From contig CM051516.1 in the NCBI GenBank assembly GCA_028015205.1, positions 35,788,230 through 35,852,229 on the forward strand: a stretch of DNA of 64,000 bases. Direction: 5' to 3'. The position numbers were made by a program, and so were the translations under genes. This stretch comes from Mytilisepta virgata (lineage: Eukaryota; Mollusca; Bivalvia; Mytilida; Mytilidae). Positions 32,750 through 45,589 of the stretch are shown here, piece after piece. Numbering within the stretch: position 1 is the first letter of the stretch; each line of letters opens with the position of its first letter. The notes beneath the pieces were generated by a model. The model was not told the origin of the DNA. It saw only the letters and a program-made list of their open reading frames with translations, and made no database searches.

Positions 32750-33645
32750 TATGAGAAAATAAAGTTATTATATTTAATTCAAATGGAAAATCTTTCATAG
32801 ATGAGTTTACATACAATGAAACTATCATTAGAACTGTTAATCATTATTGTTATTTAGTTGTAGTTTTGAAACATAATAGAAATTTTAACTTGACTATTGC
32901 TACCCTTATGGAAAAAGCAAGAAAAGCATTTTTCAAAATCAAAAAAATTGTTGGCTTAAACAATTCATGTAAATTTTGGAGCTGAACTTGCAAGGCTCCC
33001 AATGAAAGCTAAAATTATGTTTTCTAACTTAAGCTATTTAGATCATATACTTTCATCAGATAACACTTTAGTGTATGTATGTTTTTTTAAACTAAAAACA
33101 CAAATCCATGGTTTAATCAAATCAAGTTCTTACTACAAAAGCTAGGGTTCTCATACCTAACGGATTTAAATTTTTCATTAAAACCGCATTTAAATAATAT
33201 AAAACAAAGAATTCAAGATCAGTGTCTACAGGATCAAAATTCAATTATCTTTAATTCTCCTAAACTAAGTATTTTCAGGAGTGTATATAACATGGGTCAA
33301 CGTCCACCTTATGTTGATTTATTAATTTATAGATGTGACAGATCTGCTATATGCAAGCTACGCATAAGTGCACATCAACTTATGATTGAAAGAGGAAGAT
33401 ATCTCAATATTCCTAGGGATAAAAGATTCTGCCAAATTTGTAAAACTAACCAAATTGAAAATGAAGTACATATTTTACTGAAGTGTGATGGATTTACCAC
33501 ACAACGAACGGAATTTATGTTCAAATTAAATAAATTAACAAAAAATCTACCAAAAAATGACTACAACAGACTCAAAATAAATTTAAATAATGAATCTACT
33601 TTGGTCCTTAAATTATGTTCCTCCTTTATATATAATTGCCTTTAA
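32750..33645 (+). pseudogene. LINE 1 RT C-terminus with Cys/His segment
   Basis: Resumes the LINE code after the nested element: KVIIFNSNGKSF, ARKAFFKIKKIVGLN, a degenerate stretch with stops, then a clean 117-codon frame (33292-33645). That frame contains RSAICKLRISAHQLMIERG and the metal-binding-like CQICKTNQIENEVHILLKC (33429-33486). This CxxC-x12-HxxxxC-like tail is typical of several APE LINE clades. TAA at 33643-33645 is the natural end. Confidence 0.7.
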
Positions 33646-33774
33646 ACTAGAAACAATGTCATTTGATTTGATTTCTGGAATTATTGTGTTACATCATGTT
33701 GTAATAATGGGCCTTTGCCATTTATTGTAAATGAGTTTGTGCCAATAAAATATTTGTATTTGTATTTGTAAAAT

Positions 33775-35080
33775 GTGGTTTTGCCGGTTTTCAATTTCCG
33801 CATTTTTTACAAACGAAACTAGGATCCAAATTTGAATGGCTATTGTAAATTCATTTCTCTACCAATCTTTACATTCTTGGCACCAAAATGATCTGCACAT
33901 CCTATAAATTTTGGACCTATATTCTGTTTTATCTATTAATACATGTTAATGCAAAAACAGCAGATTTGTAAAAAAAACATGCCAAAATGGCCGACTTCAC
34001 AAATGAAAAAATCGTCAAACGTAAAGGTTTAATAGTAAAAAAAGAAATAAGCAAATGTTAGAAATATAAATCGACAGAAATAAAGAAAAATATTTGAACT
34101 TTCAGATATAAATCAATCTTTCCTGTGCCATTCGTATGGAGTAAATACCGATAGATTAATTTGAAAAGAAAAATCTACCGCTGCACCGTCTTTTTACCGT
34201 TTTTTTTTTTAAACCGATGTCAACAGATCAGCATTGGTGTAAATTTTCAGTCAGAGTACATTAGAACGTTTTAAACACCACTTTATAGCCTGTGACTGTG
34301 AAAACATTCAATTTTCTTCAAATCCTTGATTCAGCAAACGTTCATGGCGTCGCTGTTGCATCGTGGGAATGACGTTTTTCTAATATTTGATATTTGTTTA
34401 AAGTTCGATCATTATACGAAAAAAATAATACAAACTCTAATGTGAAACATATATTTTAATTTTTCATGCCAAATAGGGACAAATAATGGCTGAAATAATA
34501 CAATCTACTTTGTTTATTTCAATTGCTGAAAAAATATTGAAAATAAGTAGCATTTTAAAATTTTAACCTAATATGTTTTTGTTTATAAACCTTACCGCTA
34601 AAAAAATTGGAATTAATAAATATTTATTCATTGCAAGTTTCCCGTTTTATTTACTGTATATTCGAGAGATATTATTTAATACATATGCATCTATGAAGCT
34701 ATTTAAACAGCTTTTTTAATAAAGGATGTTGGAATACCCGTCTGTTAACATTTCAATCCATTCACTTGATCTTACTAATTACTGATTCATTGGTTTTAAA
34801 GTCACTCAGTCATTAATTATTTTATTTCATGTAAAGCTAACTCAAGAGTATATTGTATTATAAAAAATATATTTTGTTAATAAGTAATTCATACTTGGTC
34901 TGAATATGTCAGTAAATAATTCTGCCTTCAATTTGTTGATCATCTTTTACTAAATGATGATAGAATAACATATGTTTGGACATGATTGAAACGAAACAAT
35001 AAGAGTAAAATAATTGAATTAATCATAAAAAACAAGTGAAAAGTCTCAACATTAACGAATAATTTTCTTTTCCAACTTAA
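33775..35080. other. No gene recognised
   Basis: AT-rich, with no conserved frame or clear repeat seen. Confidence 0.4.
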
Positions 35081-36010
35081 GGGACAACACGATTTATATT
35101 GCGTGGTTAGAAACAGTTAAAAATATGTTAATCCTTTGCTTGAAATTTCACCATGTGCATTTATAGACTTTATAATTGGATGTAATTCCTCCAACCCCTT
35201 ATTTATAATTGATGTGTTCCGAAACAAAAATAAAGACAGAAGCAAAAAACATGAAAGATGATGTCATTTTTTTAAATCATAAAATGCGATACAAAATTTA
35301 TCTGCATAATACCGTTAAAACATATCCATATATTTTTTTGTTTATTCCATATTCTTTTTATTAATCGATGGATTATTATTCATAACTGAACTATTTCAAA
35401 TTGATGAAATCTTACTGGATGAAAAATTCACCCAGACCACGCTCTTCTGAACTGCAATTGAAATACGTTTATCTACCTAACTGCAAGATACTTTCACACC
35501 TCCTAACAGTTCTAATCACAGACAGATCTTTGCTAATTATTTTTGTCCATATTAAACAAATTTATTTTAAAAACTATAATGCTAAAATTATTATCTATAT
35601 ATTTTCTCATCAATCTGAGATAAATAAATTTTCCCCATTTGCTTATTTTTTCAATTAAATTCTTTGAATCTTAATGCCTTTACATGTTAGAACAGATCAC
35701 CACATGTTAAAGTTGTGGCAGTCAGATCGTGTTTGTTAAAATGCAACAAAGCGTTGTAACAGTCAAACAGTGTTTGTCATAGACAAAATACATCTGTTAC
35801 AACTTGAAAAAGGTTGTTACAAATAGAATTATACTGCTACAACGCCAGTTGAGTGTTGTGACAGTGGTATTTTGTTTGAAACAATGAAAACACACATTTT
35901 CAACTATTTCGGCAGTCATTTACAGTCATCTTTTGTCCGTTGGAGCTAAAAAAAGCGACTGACATTGGTTCTTTACAGTCATTTATTTTGTCAGTAGTGT
36001 AGAAAAATTT
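35080..36010 (+). repeat. Dispersed repeat family R, copy B
   Basis: Diverged colinear match to 14140-14660 and 15370-15700; its part 35645-35890 is the inverted match of 25935-26200. GTAACAGTCAAACAGTGTTTG and AAAATACATCTGTTACAAC are landmarks. It lacks the 700-bp insert of copy A. Confidence 0.6.
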
Positions 36011-36099
36011 TGAGAGTTGAGTAAGTACGGAAAATTAAGCCATCTACAATGAGCCTTCTGTTATTTTAAATTTACAAAAGGTTGTTTTCCTTGCAAGGA

Positions 36100-39000
36100 G
36101 TGTGCCACTTTGCAAACACGTCGCCCTTTATCATCCGGAGCCAGGCTTTCCGTTTTATGACCTGATAACTCCCATGACGACGCGCTGGGTAGCTCTACCG
36201 GGGAGCTTTTGTACCGACATTGATACCCAGGAAAATTTTGATGAAAAACGATTTACTCATCATCTTCATCACTGCAACTGTCAAATACAGCACATCCGAT
36301 TTCTGATTACTTTTGTCTTCATTCTCATCATTTAAAATGTTTTCATTAACCAAAACCTAAATGAAACTTTGGGGAATAAACTCGCTGTCCAACCACTATG
36401 GTTCTTAAATACCACCAACATAATGCCATCCGTTGTTGCCGGCAGGATCAGGACATTTTGCTGTGGCAATCTGCGACCTCTTCCAGATGCAAACCTGATA
36501 ATTAATTCTGATGTGCTGTGCAAGGCATTTTTTACATGGAGGTGAGAAGCTGATATCAATGTTCCTGGCGGAATCAAACTTTTGCCCAGGTGTTGGATAA
36601 CATTTGTCTCTTGATTTGCTTTACCGTATATCATTTAAAGTATTTGCCACCATACATAAAACAAGTGAAGACTTCAAGTTGTAAAAAAGGTCCCCTGGAA
36701 TCTCCCATGTATCACCTAATGTAGACAAAGCATTCCGAAATCCGGGGTTTTCAGCAGGATATTAATAGGTTTAACCTTTATACCTTCAAAAGCACTTGTA
36801 CTATCACAGCGGGTGAAAACATGAAGACCAAGCAGAGCATTGCATTATTCTTGTCCGTATTCCTTAGCAAGTTGGGTTATATTAATCAATGTTTCATACT
36901 CCAGTATCAAATAAAACTGTGGCATATTTCAAAGATAAAGCAGAAAGATATCAATGTCTGGACTTTTGGCCCTGAGAAAACTATAGCCTTGCTGCTTACC
37001 ATAGAAACATTAAAGAACCACCCGAGTGTCAGTTTCTTCTTGTATTGACCGAAGAGATTCTATTTCCTGACTGATAACATTTTCACTGTCTTCACTTGTC
37101 AACAGATATTCGTGACTTTCGGAAACTGCAATTTATTTTTTCCCATGAAGTAATAACTGTATTAACAGTTTCTTGTTCTCATCATTGCGGAGGAATTTCT
37201 TAAGATTCGGTGGCAATTTACATATTCGTGCTGAATACGACATCTGATTTAATGACAATTTCAAAAATTCTACAGCAGGTGGGATGCTGTTCCTTCGACT
37301 TATAAAAGACGACATTTTAATTTGCGGGTTTTATCATCAGGAAGAGAGGGGGAATTTTCTACATTTTGGACTAGATGGTCATATATCCCTTAGATTTATC
37401 AGTTTTGTTTAGAAAACCGTCGGGTGTGGCAATGCTGTACGGCACTAGGGTCAATGGATAAGACATAAGTTCTTGGCGATCTGTTCTTAGGTCTTCACAA
37501 TGAATAATTGGAAAGCAATTTTACTTTGCTGTCTTTATTCTTTTTTCTTTCTCTGCATTAAGCACGCTGTTTTCAACATTCATATCTGCAAAGCGTCAAA
37601 TGACAAACACAACAGGTTATCTTTCTCGACCAAATCAAAATGGTTCATGAAGCCGTTGACAGTTCCTCTAACGTCAGCAACATTTTCCACACAGCGTTTT
37701 ATTTCTGACGGACGAAGATGCCGATGGGTGCCAACACTTGTTTTATATGTCAGCAAATCAGCGATTCCTAATGTGCCGTTAACAAATTGTGCATGTTAGT
37801 GAGCACCCCGGACTCATCTTTGGTAGGAATCATAGTTGCTGAGTAGACCTGTTAGACTTGCCTACTGCACCTCAATGGTATTTTGAAATGTTTCATGAAT
37901 GTCTCTTCTATTGTTTTATCAACTGGACATATCGTTTTGAAAAGCAGCCTCAAATGTTTCTTTTGAAGGATGGTCGACAAAAAATTTAAACATCTCGAAC
38001 TGATCATCGGAAAAAGTGGACAGTGGCTGGTAGTTCTCTTCTATTGAAATAATGAATTCCTCAAGGAGCAATCTATCAAAGGCCTCCAGCAATGTTTTAT
38101 GGCCATGCATTGTCAGCTGTAATGTTACCCACTCGCAACCTCATTTAAATACCAAGAACCTATTAAACCGGCTTCTACATGAATGTGTGAAAACCCGGAA
38201 CCTTCCACCTTTTCCCCAATCATCTTCAGATGTGCACATACAATGCGAAATGTACCAATCATTACTTTGTGATTTTCATATCTTACTTGTTAGCGCCAAA
38301 TGAGTGGAAGTGCCTTCATACAAACACCGAGATCAAATGCTGCTATTACGTAAGTTTGACCAACTTCCTATGCGTCCTCTTATGAATATCTGAGACATTC
38401 CTGGATTGCCCTGTTGTCAGTTATAGACTGGTTTATAACGTTTAACTGGATAAAGATCACTGGTTGTAAGCCTTTGTGGACTATCTCCCATTTCCGACAG
38501 AAAAATAGTGTCAAAATTGAGCTTACATATCTTTCTATTATCTACATCGAGCCAAATACCACATAACTACTTGGGACTTCCCGTTGATATCCTTCTGACT
38601 TACATAACAATCTGGGAGAAGTTCCTGCGTTTCAAGTTAAGCGAACGAATTTCAGTTTTATCTACAGATGAAACATCAGTCAAGAATCCACCAAAATCCT
38701 GATATCTATTAAAATTATTTTCCTTCAAATATTCTCAGATTTATAATGTAGATTTGCAAACTCAGTTGACGCCAGCTCCGATATGTAGATTTCCATAAGG
38801 TCACTAAGCTTCAAGACTTTGTTTACACACTAGTAATTCAGTGTCCTTGAAGGCTTGTACTTTCTCCAAAGCATCTTTATGGACTTCCTCTTTTTCAATT
38901 TGCTGTTTCTTTTTCTCGTCATCTTTACTTCTCCATTTCTGAGGTTCCAAAAGACACATTTTTCTGCAGGAACTATGAAACTGAGCTTCGCAAGCAAAAA

Positions 39001-39150
39001 GGTGTACACCTCGAATTCTAGTTAATAGTTCTTCATCGTTTCTTTCTTCAGCAATCCTCTGAATATATGTCCTACCTCTAAACTCTAACTTTGAAGCTCC
39101 GTTGTCTTCATTCCTTTCTGTTTGATGGTCTTTCTCCCCCTTGCCCGCAA
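36100..39150 (-). pseudogene. Decayed copy of a large multi-copy invertebrate gene
   Basis: Minus-strand relic with recognisable order. N-terminal Cys/His piece at 39144-38807 (FACEAQFHSSCRKMCLLEP, then a long charged helix). A middle part is only weakly legible (38700-37500; for example 38110-37919, a 63-codon piece). Then MSYPLTLVPYSIATPDGF (about 37420-37470), KKFLRNDENKKLLIQLLL (about 37150-37205), IQEETDTRVVL (about 37040), FLRAKSPDIDIFLL, and a C-terminal piece with KCPDPAGNNGWHYVGG (about 36400-36460). I recall this string order from a very numerous gene family of unknown function in cnidarians, molluscs and other invertebrates, probably mobile or transposon-borne. Function is unknown. 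Dozens of stops and shifts. Confidence 0.55.
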
Positions 39151-39169
39151 AATATATATTCCGGTTTAA

Positions 39170-41990
39170 ATATTATTTGATCTGGACTGAAACACATAAA
39201 TTTCTGGCTTATAGGCTTTGCCATTAATTGTCACGAATCACTTCCAACTTTTTCACTGTTCCAACATACATAACGGATCACTACCTATGTCCGCTTATAT
39301 AACAAGGACTACTGCGATGAATCTTATATAACTACTAAACACAAGTATCAGATAACTATAATTCAACTAAATTTATTTATACTACTAATAAGCTAATATT
39401 TGAAATAAAGCTAATCCAACCCTGATTTTAATAATAATAGTATTATATAAATCAATTAACTGTTATTATGTCCAACTCGACGCCGCAAATTCCGTTAATA
39501 AACTATGCAGTTTAATCGTCACAAACTGCGCGTCCTTCAACTAATCTTAATCTTAATAATTTATCAAAGTAGGTGTTAGGGGACTAATAGCTGACCCTAT
39601 AGTTTTCTTTAAGGTGAAGTGTACGAAATTAACCATTCCGTAGAATTTTTTATTTTTTTTTATGTAGAGAGGGCTATCGGAAGTACAACAGAAAATGTAA
39701 AAAAAATAATATGGTCACCGACTTACTTTTACAAGGATGGCTATCCGTAGTATAGCTATCGCCCTGAATCTTAACCGGCAAGCTGATCAACTTCCGCTAG
39801 AAACTAGGTTGGCTCACTTCGAAGAGAGAAAAACCAGTCGTACCCTGATTTTTTAACACGAAATTACTCATGTTTTATTTTGTGAATACGCTGACATTAT
39901 CTAGTGCAAAATAGATTTCTTTATCAAGTCATATATTTGAATCTTGCTATCAAAACAATTTCATGAACATATTTATTATGATATGTTTTTATATATCGAC
40001 ATGTTTTGTACCGAGAATAATATTTATATTAATAAACGCGGATGGATTCCTGATTTGGTGATGCATATTGATTAGCTTCAACAGTCAAAGGATAGACGAA
40101 GAGGAAATGAGAGGTGATCATTAACTATTTTAACACAAGAAAGGTAAATATATTATACTTGATATAATTTGATCGTTTTAGCATTAATCATAGTTTAATA
40201 TAATATATATTAAGGAGATATTGTCGAAGGAGAGCAGTAATTATTGAATCGGGTACAATTTTTTTTCGATGTCCCCTGTCTCCATGATGGATATCAGCCT
40301 ATAAGTATGTCATTTGGGTTAAAGTTAACAACCGTATTTTGGGAGAGAACCTGAATTCAGCATAGGTGTAGTTGATCAGTGCTAATATAAGCTAACTCAT
40401 AATTAATCTTTTATAATGTAGGGCAATAATGATGTATTACTTGAGCATGTCAAGCCTAACTAAGCTTGAGCCCATATGTTTGAGAAGATGATCAGTGAAT
40501 ATTTTGAGCACACGTGAGCCTTATATTACCGCAATAATATAGTATGAGCATACTAAACGATATTGAGACAAACCTGACTTGGTCTTATGTCTAAGATGAT
40601 CAGTGCTATATAATGTTAGTGTAATACTGAGCCTCGATAATTTCACATAGAATGTTAACTTTGATATATTGTATTGATTCTACCCTACATGTATATATGA
40701 ATGAGAAGTGCTATATATTAGATCAAAGTTGAGTATTGACAATTTTAAAGCAATAATTAGGTTACCCGGGTACATGTACATGTGTATAAGCTGAACATGT
40801 TAATCATGGCTATATAATTAGGCGAACATAAATTGACCATATTTTTATCTTAATTTCACCAGAAATACTTCTAGTTAAGAAACTATACATATATCTTTAC
40901 TTATAGATTGAGACATCTCCTCCAGAGAAAACACACATCTGCCAATTAATAGGTTATGAACAAGAAGAAGACAAATTCATACTGAATTGCTTGTTAGAAG
41001 AATGTGTAAAAAATATCAAGACAAGTGGGATCCAAATGTAGAACAATGAGGATGCCACGCCCGAGATGATCCTCGACAATGAGGATGCATCCCCTGAAAT
41101 GATACTTGACAGAACTATGTCGTTTGCAGCTAATATTACAGAAGTGTCGATGTTGCTATACATATATCCCATGTCTAAAACTATGAAGAAAAACATACAT
41201 GTATAAATACACATGCCAAAAATTAATTCTCACTGATCTGACTATATTTGTAAGGTTTTAAACATACGGTGTATGAGAATTGTGATAGAGAATACTGCAG
41301 TTTAATATTTCATTAAAATATTTGGAATCAACATAGTATTCCAATTATCCCTGTTTGCATGGAAATATATGAAATAAATGGGAGAAAACTGTGCACATCG
41401 ATCTATATTTGTCATGTCTATGTTAAAACTTCTGCTCTTGCTATATTTTATCTAAATAGTTAATATATTTATGCATTATGCAAAATTTCCATCACACCTA
41501 AAAATGCGCCAAAGCGGCATTCGGTTCTTGTCCAAAAAACAGTCTACTATGATAAAAAAAAATATAGTTCATCATAAGGACAATTCATACTACATGTATT
41601 TCGATTTTGAATTTAAACTGTTTACATAAGTCGTTCTATGTAAAGTCAGAACATCATATATTCCCAAAAACGTAGAGGGAACACTTTGATATAAAGTCAC
41701 ATAAACGGGTCCACAAATATCAAAGAAGACCTTAAATGAATAATAATTACACGAATAATCAAGTTATTAATTCTGCAAAAAAAAAAACTACTAGCAATTT
41801 ACTCAAGTTTATGATGGATAAAAACTGTTGCTATATTATGAGCAACAACATATATTATATAAGATACAATAGTAGAAAAGATGGGAACAGTTACAAAAGT
41901 AAAAACAGATATATATTTATAAAATACCCTCTTCTTTCAAGATTGTTCTAAATATCATTCCATAATTTATTGCCTTGTTTGGTGTAGCTC
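39170..41990. other. AT-rich stretch without a recognised gene
   Basis: Contains one arm (39608-39630) of a TTAA-flanked inverted pair (partner at 49193-49214). A possible exon-like piece at about 40908-41047 (TTACTTATAG then an open ~46-codon frame) is too weak to call. The rest is repeat-poor AT-rich DNA. Confidence 0.35.
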
Positions 41991-41997
41991 TATGTAC

Positions 41998-42172
41998 ATT
42001 GTTGCCAAGTAGGGTGCAGCTATATACATTGTTGCCAAGTTGAGTGCAACTATACATTGTTGCCAAGTTGAGTGCAGCTATATATACATTGTTGCCAAGT
42101 TGGGTGCAGCTATATATACATTGTTGCCAAGTTGGATGTAACTATATTTACATTGTTGCCAAGTTGGGTAAC
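41998..42172 (+). repeat. Minisatellite, ~30-bp unit, six copies
   Basis: Unit CATTGTTGCCAAGTTGRGTG followed by CAGCTATATATA, repeated about six times with small length changes. Confidence 0.85.
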
Positions 42173-42178
42173 ATTTAG

Positions 42179-42296
42179 GTCAATGTCAGAAAAATATAAA
42201 CATTTTTGTATGAGGCCAAGAAACTTGGGAAGGACGAGTTTTGCCCTTGTACGGTTTCGTGCGAATAAAAAAAGTTTATATTTTACTGACATTGAC
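42179..42296. repeat. 118-bp hairpin element (MITE-like)
   Basis: GTCAATGTCAGAAAAATATAA (in part, 42179-42198) pairs with TTATATTTTACTGACATTGAC (42276-42296) with one mismatch. Adjacent to the minisatellite. No coding. Confidence 0.65.
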
Positions 42297-42611
42297 ACAA
42301 CATTTTTTTTATACTGTAACTCAAATTGATATATTGCTGGCCATTTAAATAGTAACACAAATTTCAAACTTATATCGAATCCCTGTATGAACCTCTGATT
42401 GTGAAAGAAGTGAGCCAACTTGAAATCGACATTGTACAAAATATCACCCTTTTACTATATTAAGGACATAAACAATAAACACGACAGGAAGAAGTCTAAA
42501 GTGCTATGTCACTACAGTTTTCGTCTTGCCTAAAAAAAGTCATAAAGATGTGCTGTTTCATACGACAATATCATCAATTTGTTAATAGTTGGTGATTAGG
42601 TCAGTTAATGG

Positions 42612-42734
42612 TTTTTGGTCTTCCAAATGTTTCGGTTTTAATGCTGCTGATGAGAGGTAACTCCTTGAATTGCGTCGTATACAGCATAGTATAAATTTAC
42701 TATATCTAATATTAGTATCTTTGGATTGTTATTT
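42612..42734 (+). repeat. Short repeat matching the insertion in the Polinton polymerase
   Basis: CTTCCAAATGTTTCGGTTTT, GCTGCTGATGAGAGGTAACTCC (in part) and TATCTAATATTAGTATCTTT match 6695-6814 with few differences. The flanks differ, so this defines the common segment. Confidence 0.8.
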
Positions 42735-43204
42735 TAATGGGGAACCACATATAGACAGCCAATGAATTTGGTACGCAGTTGAGTTAGCATTCGCACGGCA
42801 ATGTTTTGGCTTGGCCTTCTCAGTTATATTCTATTGACTATGCAGTACATGCTGTGAAAGTCTATGGGGAACAGTCAACATTGGAAAGTGTTGCATTATT
42901 CACATGTTTAAGAAATGCCTTATTTATATAAAAATTTGAATTATACTAGCAAAATTGGATACAGGTGAAACATATCTCCCTGTCAAACAGTTTTTACCAC
43001 ATATTCAGTTAGGTTTAAATCACTATCATTGATTCATCAGCCATCATATTTTGAAGCCATCAGATTAAACAGTACTACAGTACTTTGATTTAGATATCAG
43101 TCGTCGAAATAAAGCTCCTATAGCATCAAAATTACATTGAATATATAGGAAAATTCATTGAAAATCGTCATATAGTTTTACTTTTTATTAATTTTCTCAG
43201 TACA

Positions 43205-43410
43205 CATGTTTGACGTGTAATGCACCAAACCACACGCACACGATTCACACGTTACACGCACACGATTCGCACATTACACACATACGATTCGCAAGATACA
43301 CGCACAAGATTCGCATGATACACGCAAACCACACGATGCATGTTACACGTTTTATGATTATCGATCGTGCGATTTATAAAACTTGTGATTGTAAGATACG
43401 AACGGAAAAT
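43205..43410 (+). repeat. CACACGATTCG-type tandem satellite, array 1
   Basis: Degenerate ~20-bp units around ACGCACACGATTCGCAC. The 71-codon frame across it (His/Thr-rich) is a repeat artefact. Confidence 0.75.
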
Positions 43411-44600
43411 AACGAAACGAAGTAATGAGATTTTATGTCATATATGAATAGCAGTGAAATATTTAATTGCATTTGATTTTAAATACATTTAAATAAGTGC
43501 GAAAAAAATGGAAGCTGGTGTAATATGATCGACTTTCAACTTTTTTCATAAATACAAAATATTGATTTGCTTGTGCTTTTTTTAATATGAAATTTATTAA
43601 ACTTTAATGACGGATCTGTGAAATTATATTTTAAATTCATTAAAACTCAATACACCTTCTCATGTTATTTTTACCTAATTAACTATAGGGTAATAACCAA
43701 AATTGCTATGATAATAATAAAGTTGTCAGTAAAATAAATATTACGCTACAATATTTATGGCTTCTTTAAAGCAAAGGACATCATGTCTTGGGGTTTATTT
43801 CTCGAATGATTACTGGTCTAAAACAGCATCCAATTAAACAAGGGATTAATAGATAATCTGAAAATGTCTATTTATCTAATGTGAGATTTTTTATTTTAAA
43901 AAGGAATAAGTAAGAAATATGACAAAGTAAAATAATATTTTGATGACGTGAAGGCATATTTATTTTAAAAATTGAAATTAAAAAAATCTTTACACTGTTT
44001 TTTGTTTTTTGTTTAATTATATTTTGAATAAATAATAAAATATAAAATTTATATCAACCTATATATATTAACCTTTAATATTTTAAAATACATTTTTATA
44101 AATAAAAATTAAATTACATGTTTAATGAATCCACATACATTGTAGTTTATAACATATGATCATATAACAGTCAAGTTCATGTCTGAGAACACACCGTTTC
44201 GTTAGATAATAACCAAACATTTGCTAATATAAAAAAAATTATTATGACGATATAAATTAATAAATGACATTTGTCAAAAAATTAAAACCTGTGCAAGATT
44301 TCAAGAATAATTTTAGAGACTTTTTTCCAAACATGTTAAAGTTCAAATCTATCTTGAACTTGCACATGTTGTATGCACGTTATACGATCATTTAATTTAA
44401 GAAAAAATCACTTATAATAATATATAATTTTTCATACCAAATTAATTTGATTCATTACATTAGTAATAGATAAAATTATAAACTCAACATTTTCAAATAG
44501 TTGACATTGATGAACGTTCGTTCAAGCAATCTTTTAATTCGAGTTCGAAATATGCTCTGATTTGAATTCACACGTTTTAATATTTGTCTCCACCAATTAA
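43410..44600. other. AT-rich spacer between two like satellites
   Basis: No gene. Bounded on both sides by the same CACACGATTCG satellite in the same orientation. Confidence 0.4.
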
Positions 44601-44604
44601 ATCT

Positions 44605-44745
44605 CATACACGTTACACGATTCAAATCGCACGTTTATAACCACATGCAAACCACACGCACACGATTCGGACGTTGCCCGCACACGATTCACACGTTACA
44701 CTCACACGTTTCGCACGTTACACGATATTTTTATACACGTTCAAA
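44605..44745 (+). repeat. CACACGATTCG-type tandem satellite, array 2
   Basis: Shares CCACACGCACACGATTCG with array 1, in the same orientation, about 1.3 kb away. Confidence 0.75.
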
Positions 44746-45589
44746 CAAGTGTAACAGGTCCGTAATTGTTTTTTTAAAAACTAACAAAACATTCAGAAAT
44801 AAATTCCGAATCGATTGATGCGAAGAAAGTCATTGACTACCGGCCTCGTTTTCAAGCAGTGATACATTAAAATGAAGAAATCTTTGGAAAATCGTCATTT
44901 TTTTTAGCAACGTCATGCGCGATATATGGCGACGTCGTTCACGGCGGATCTCTTTTGTCGACGTTCCCGGCTAAAAGAAATGTTTTGTTTCATAAAATTC
45001 CTATGTATATATATTTGATATTCAATATTCTTATTCATAAAGATTATTTCACTACTCTACATGCATGCAGACACTGTTTAACACCTTAAAAACTCTTGAA
45101 AGAACTATGCAATTTTAGTGAATCAACAGTATTGCAGGATCGCGTTTTCATGTAGATTTCCTAAAATGAAATGGGGAAGCAAACAGATCTCACATTATTT
45201 TTCTATCTGTAGAATGTATCTATGTTTCACATTCGCTCCCGAAACTCTTTAATAATCATGTGACCGTAATTTTATTAAGACTTGAGGGAAGAAAACTTTT
45301 CCAATGCCTTTTCTAGTTTGTACTAAAGGAAAATGTCAGAAATGTATGATATAAAATCTTTTAGTAAATAGCAGAAGACATTTCAAAAGTATTTACAACA
45401 ATTTTTATCACAAATACGGATCCCCGGTTTGCCTTTCATAAAACAAAAGGACAACCAGTATCCAGAATTCGGCGGCCCGAAACTTTTGGAGCAAAACACT
45501 GTACAAATGTGTGTAGCTCCCAGCACACTAATTAGATTATTTTTCCCAGAAAGAAATTATTATTCTCGCACGTTTGAAGAAAGTTCGGG

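Larger units (their letters stand above)
29289..33770 (+). mobile_element. Non-LTR retrotransposon 1 (APE-type LINE), decayed
   Basis: Plus-strand order: endonuclease (29289-30309), linker with a tandem duplication, RT (30947-31825), a nested Penelope element (31825-32748), then the RT thumb/C-terminus (32750-33645) and a 3' end with a TTTGTA-type repeat (about 33747-33769). A clear ORF1 was not found upstream. The organisation and the C-terminal Cys/His segment place it among APE-endonuclease LINEs (CR1/L2/Jockey-like); the clade is not fixed. Stops and shifts occur throughout. Confidence 0.8.

Noticed and set aside
40908..41047. Possible exon after TTACTTATAG with a ~46-codon open frame
   Set aside because: No donor of good quality, no homology recognised, no second copy; left as unassigned.
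43210..43425. His/Thr-rich open frame
   Set aside because: It is a translation of the CACACGATTCG satellite.
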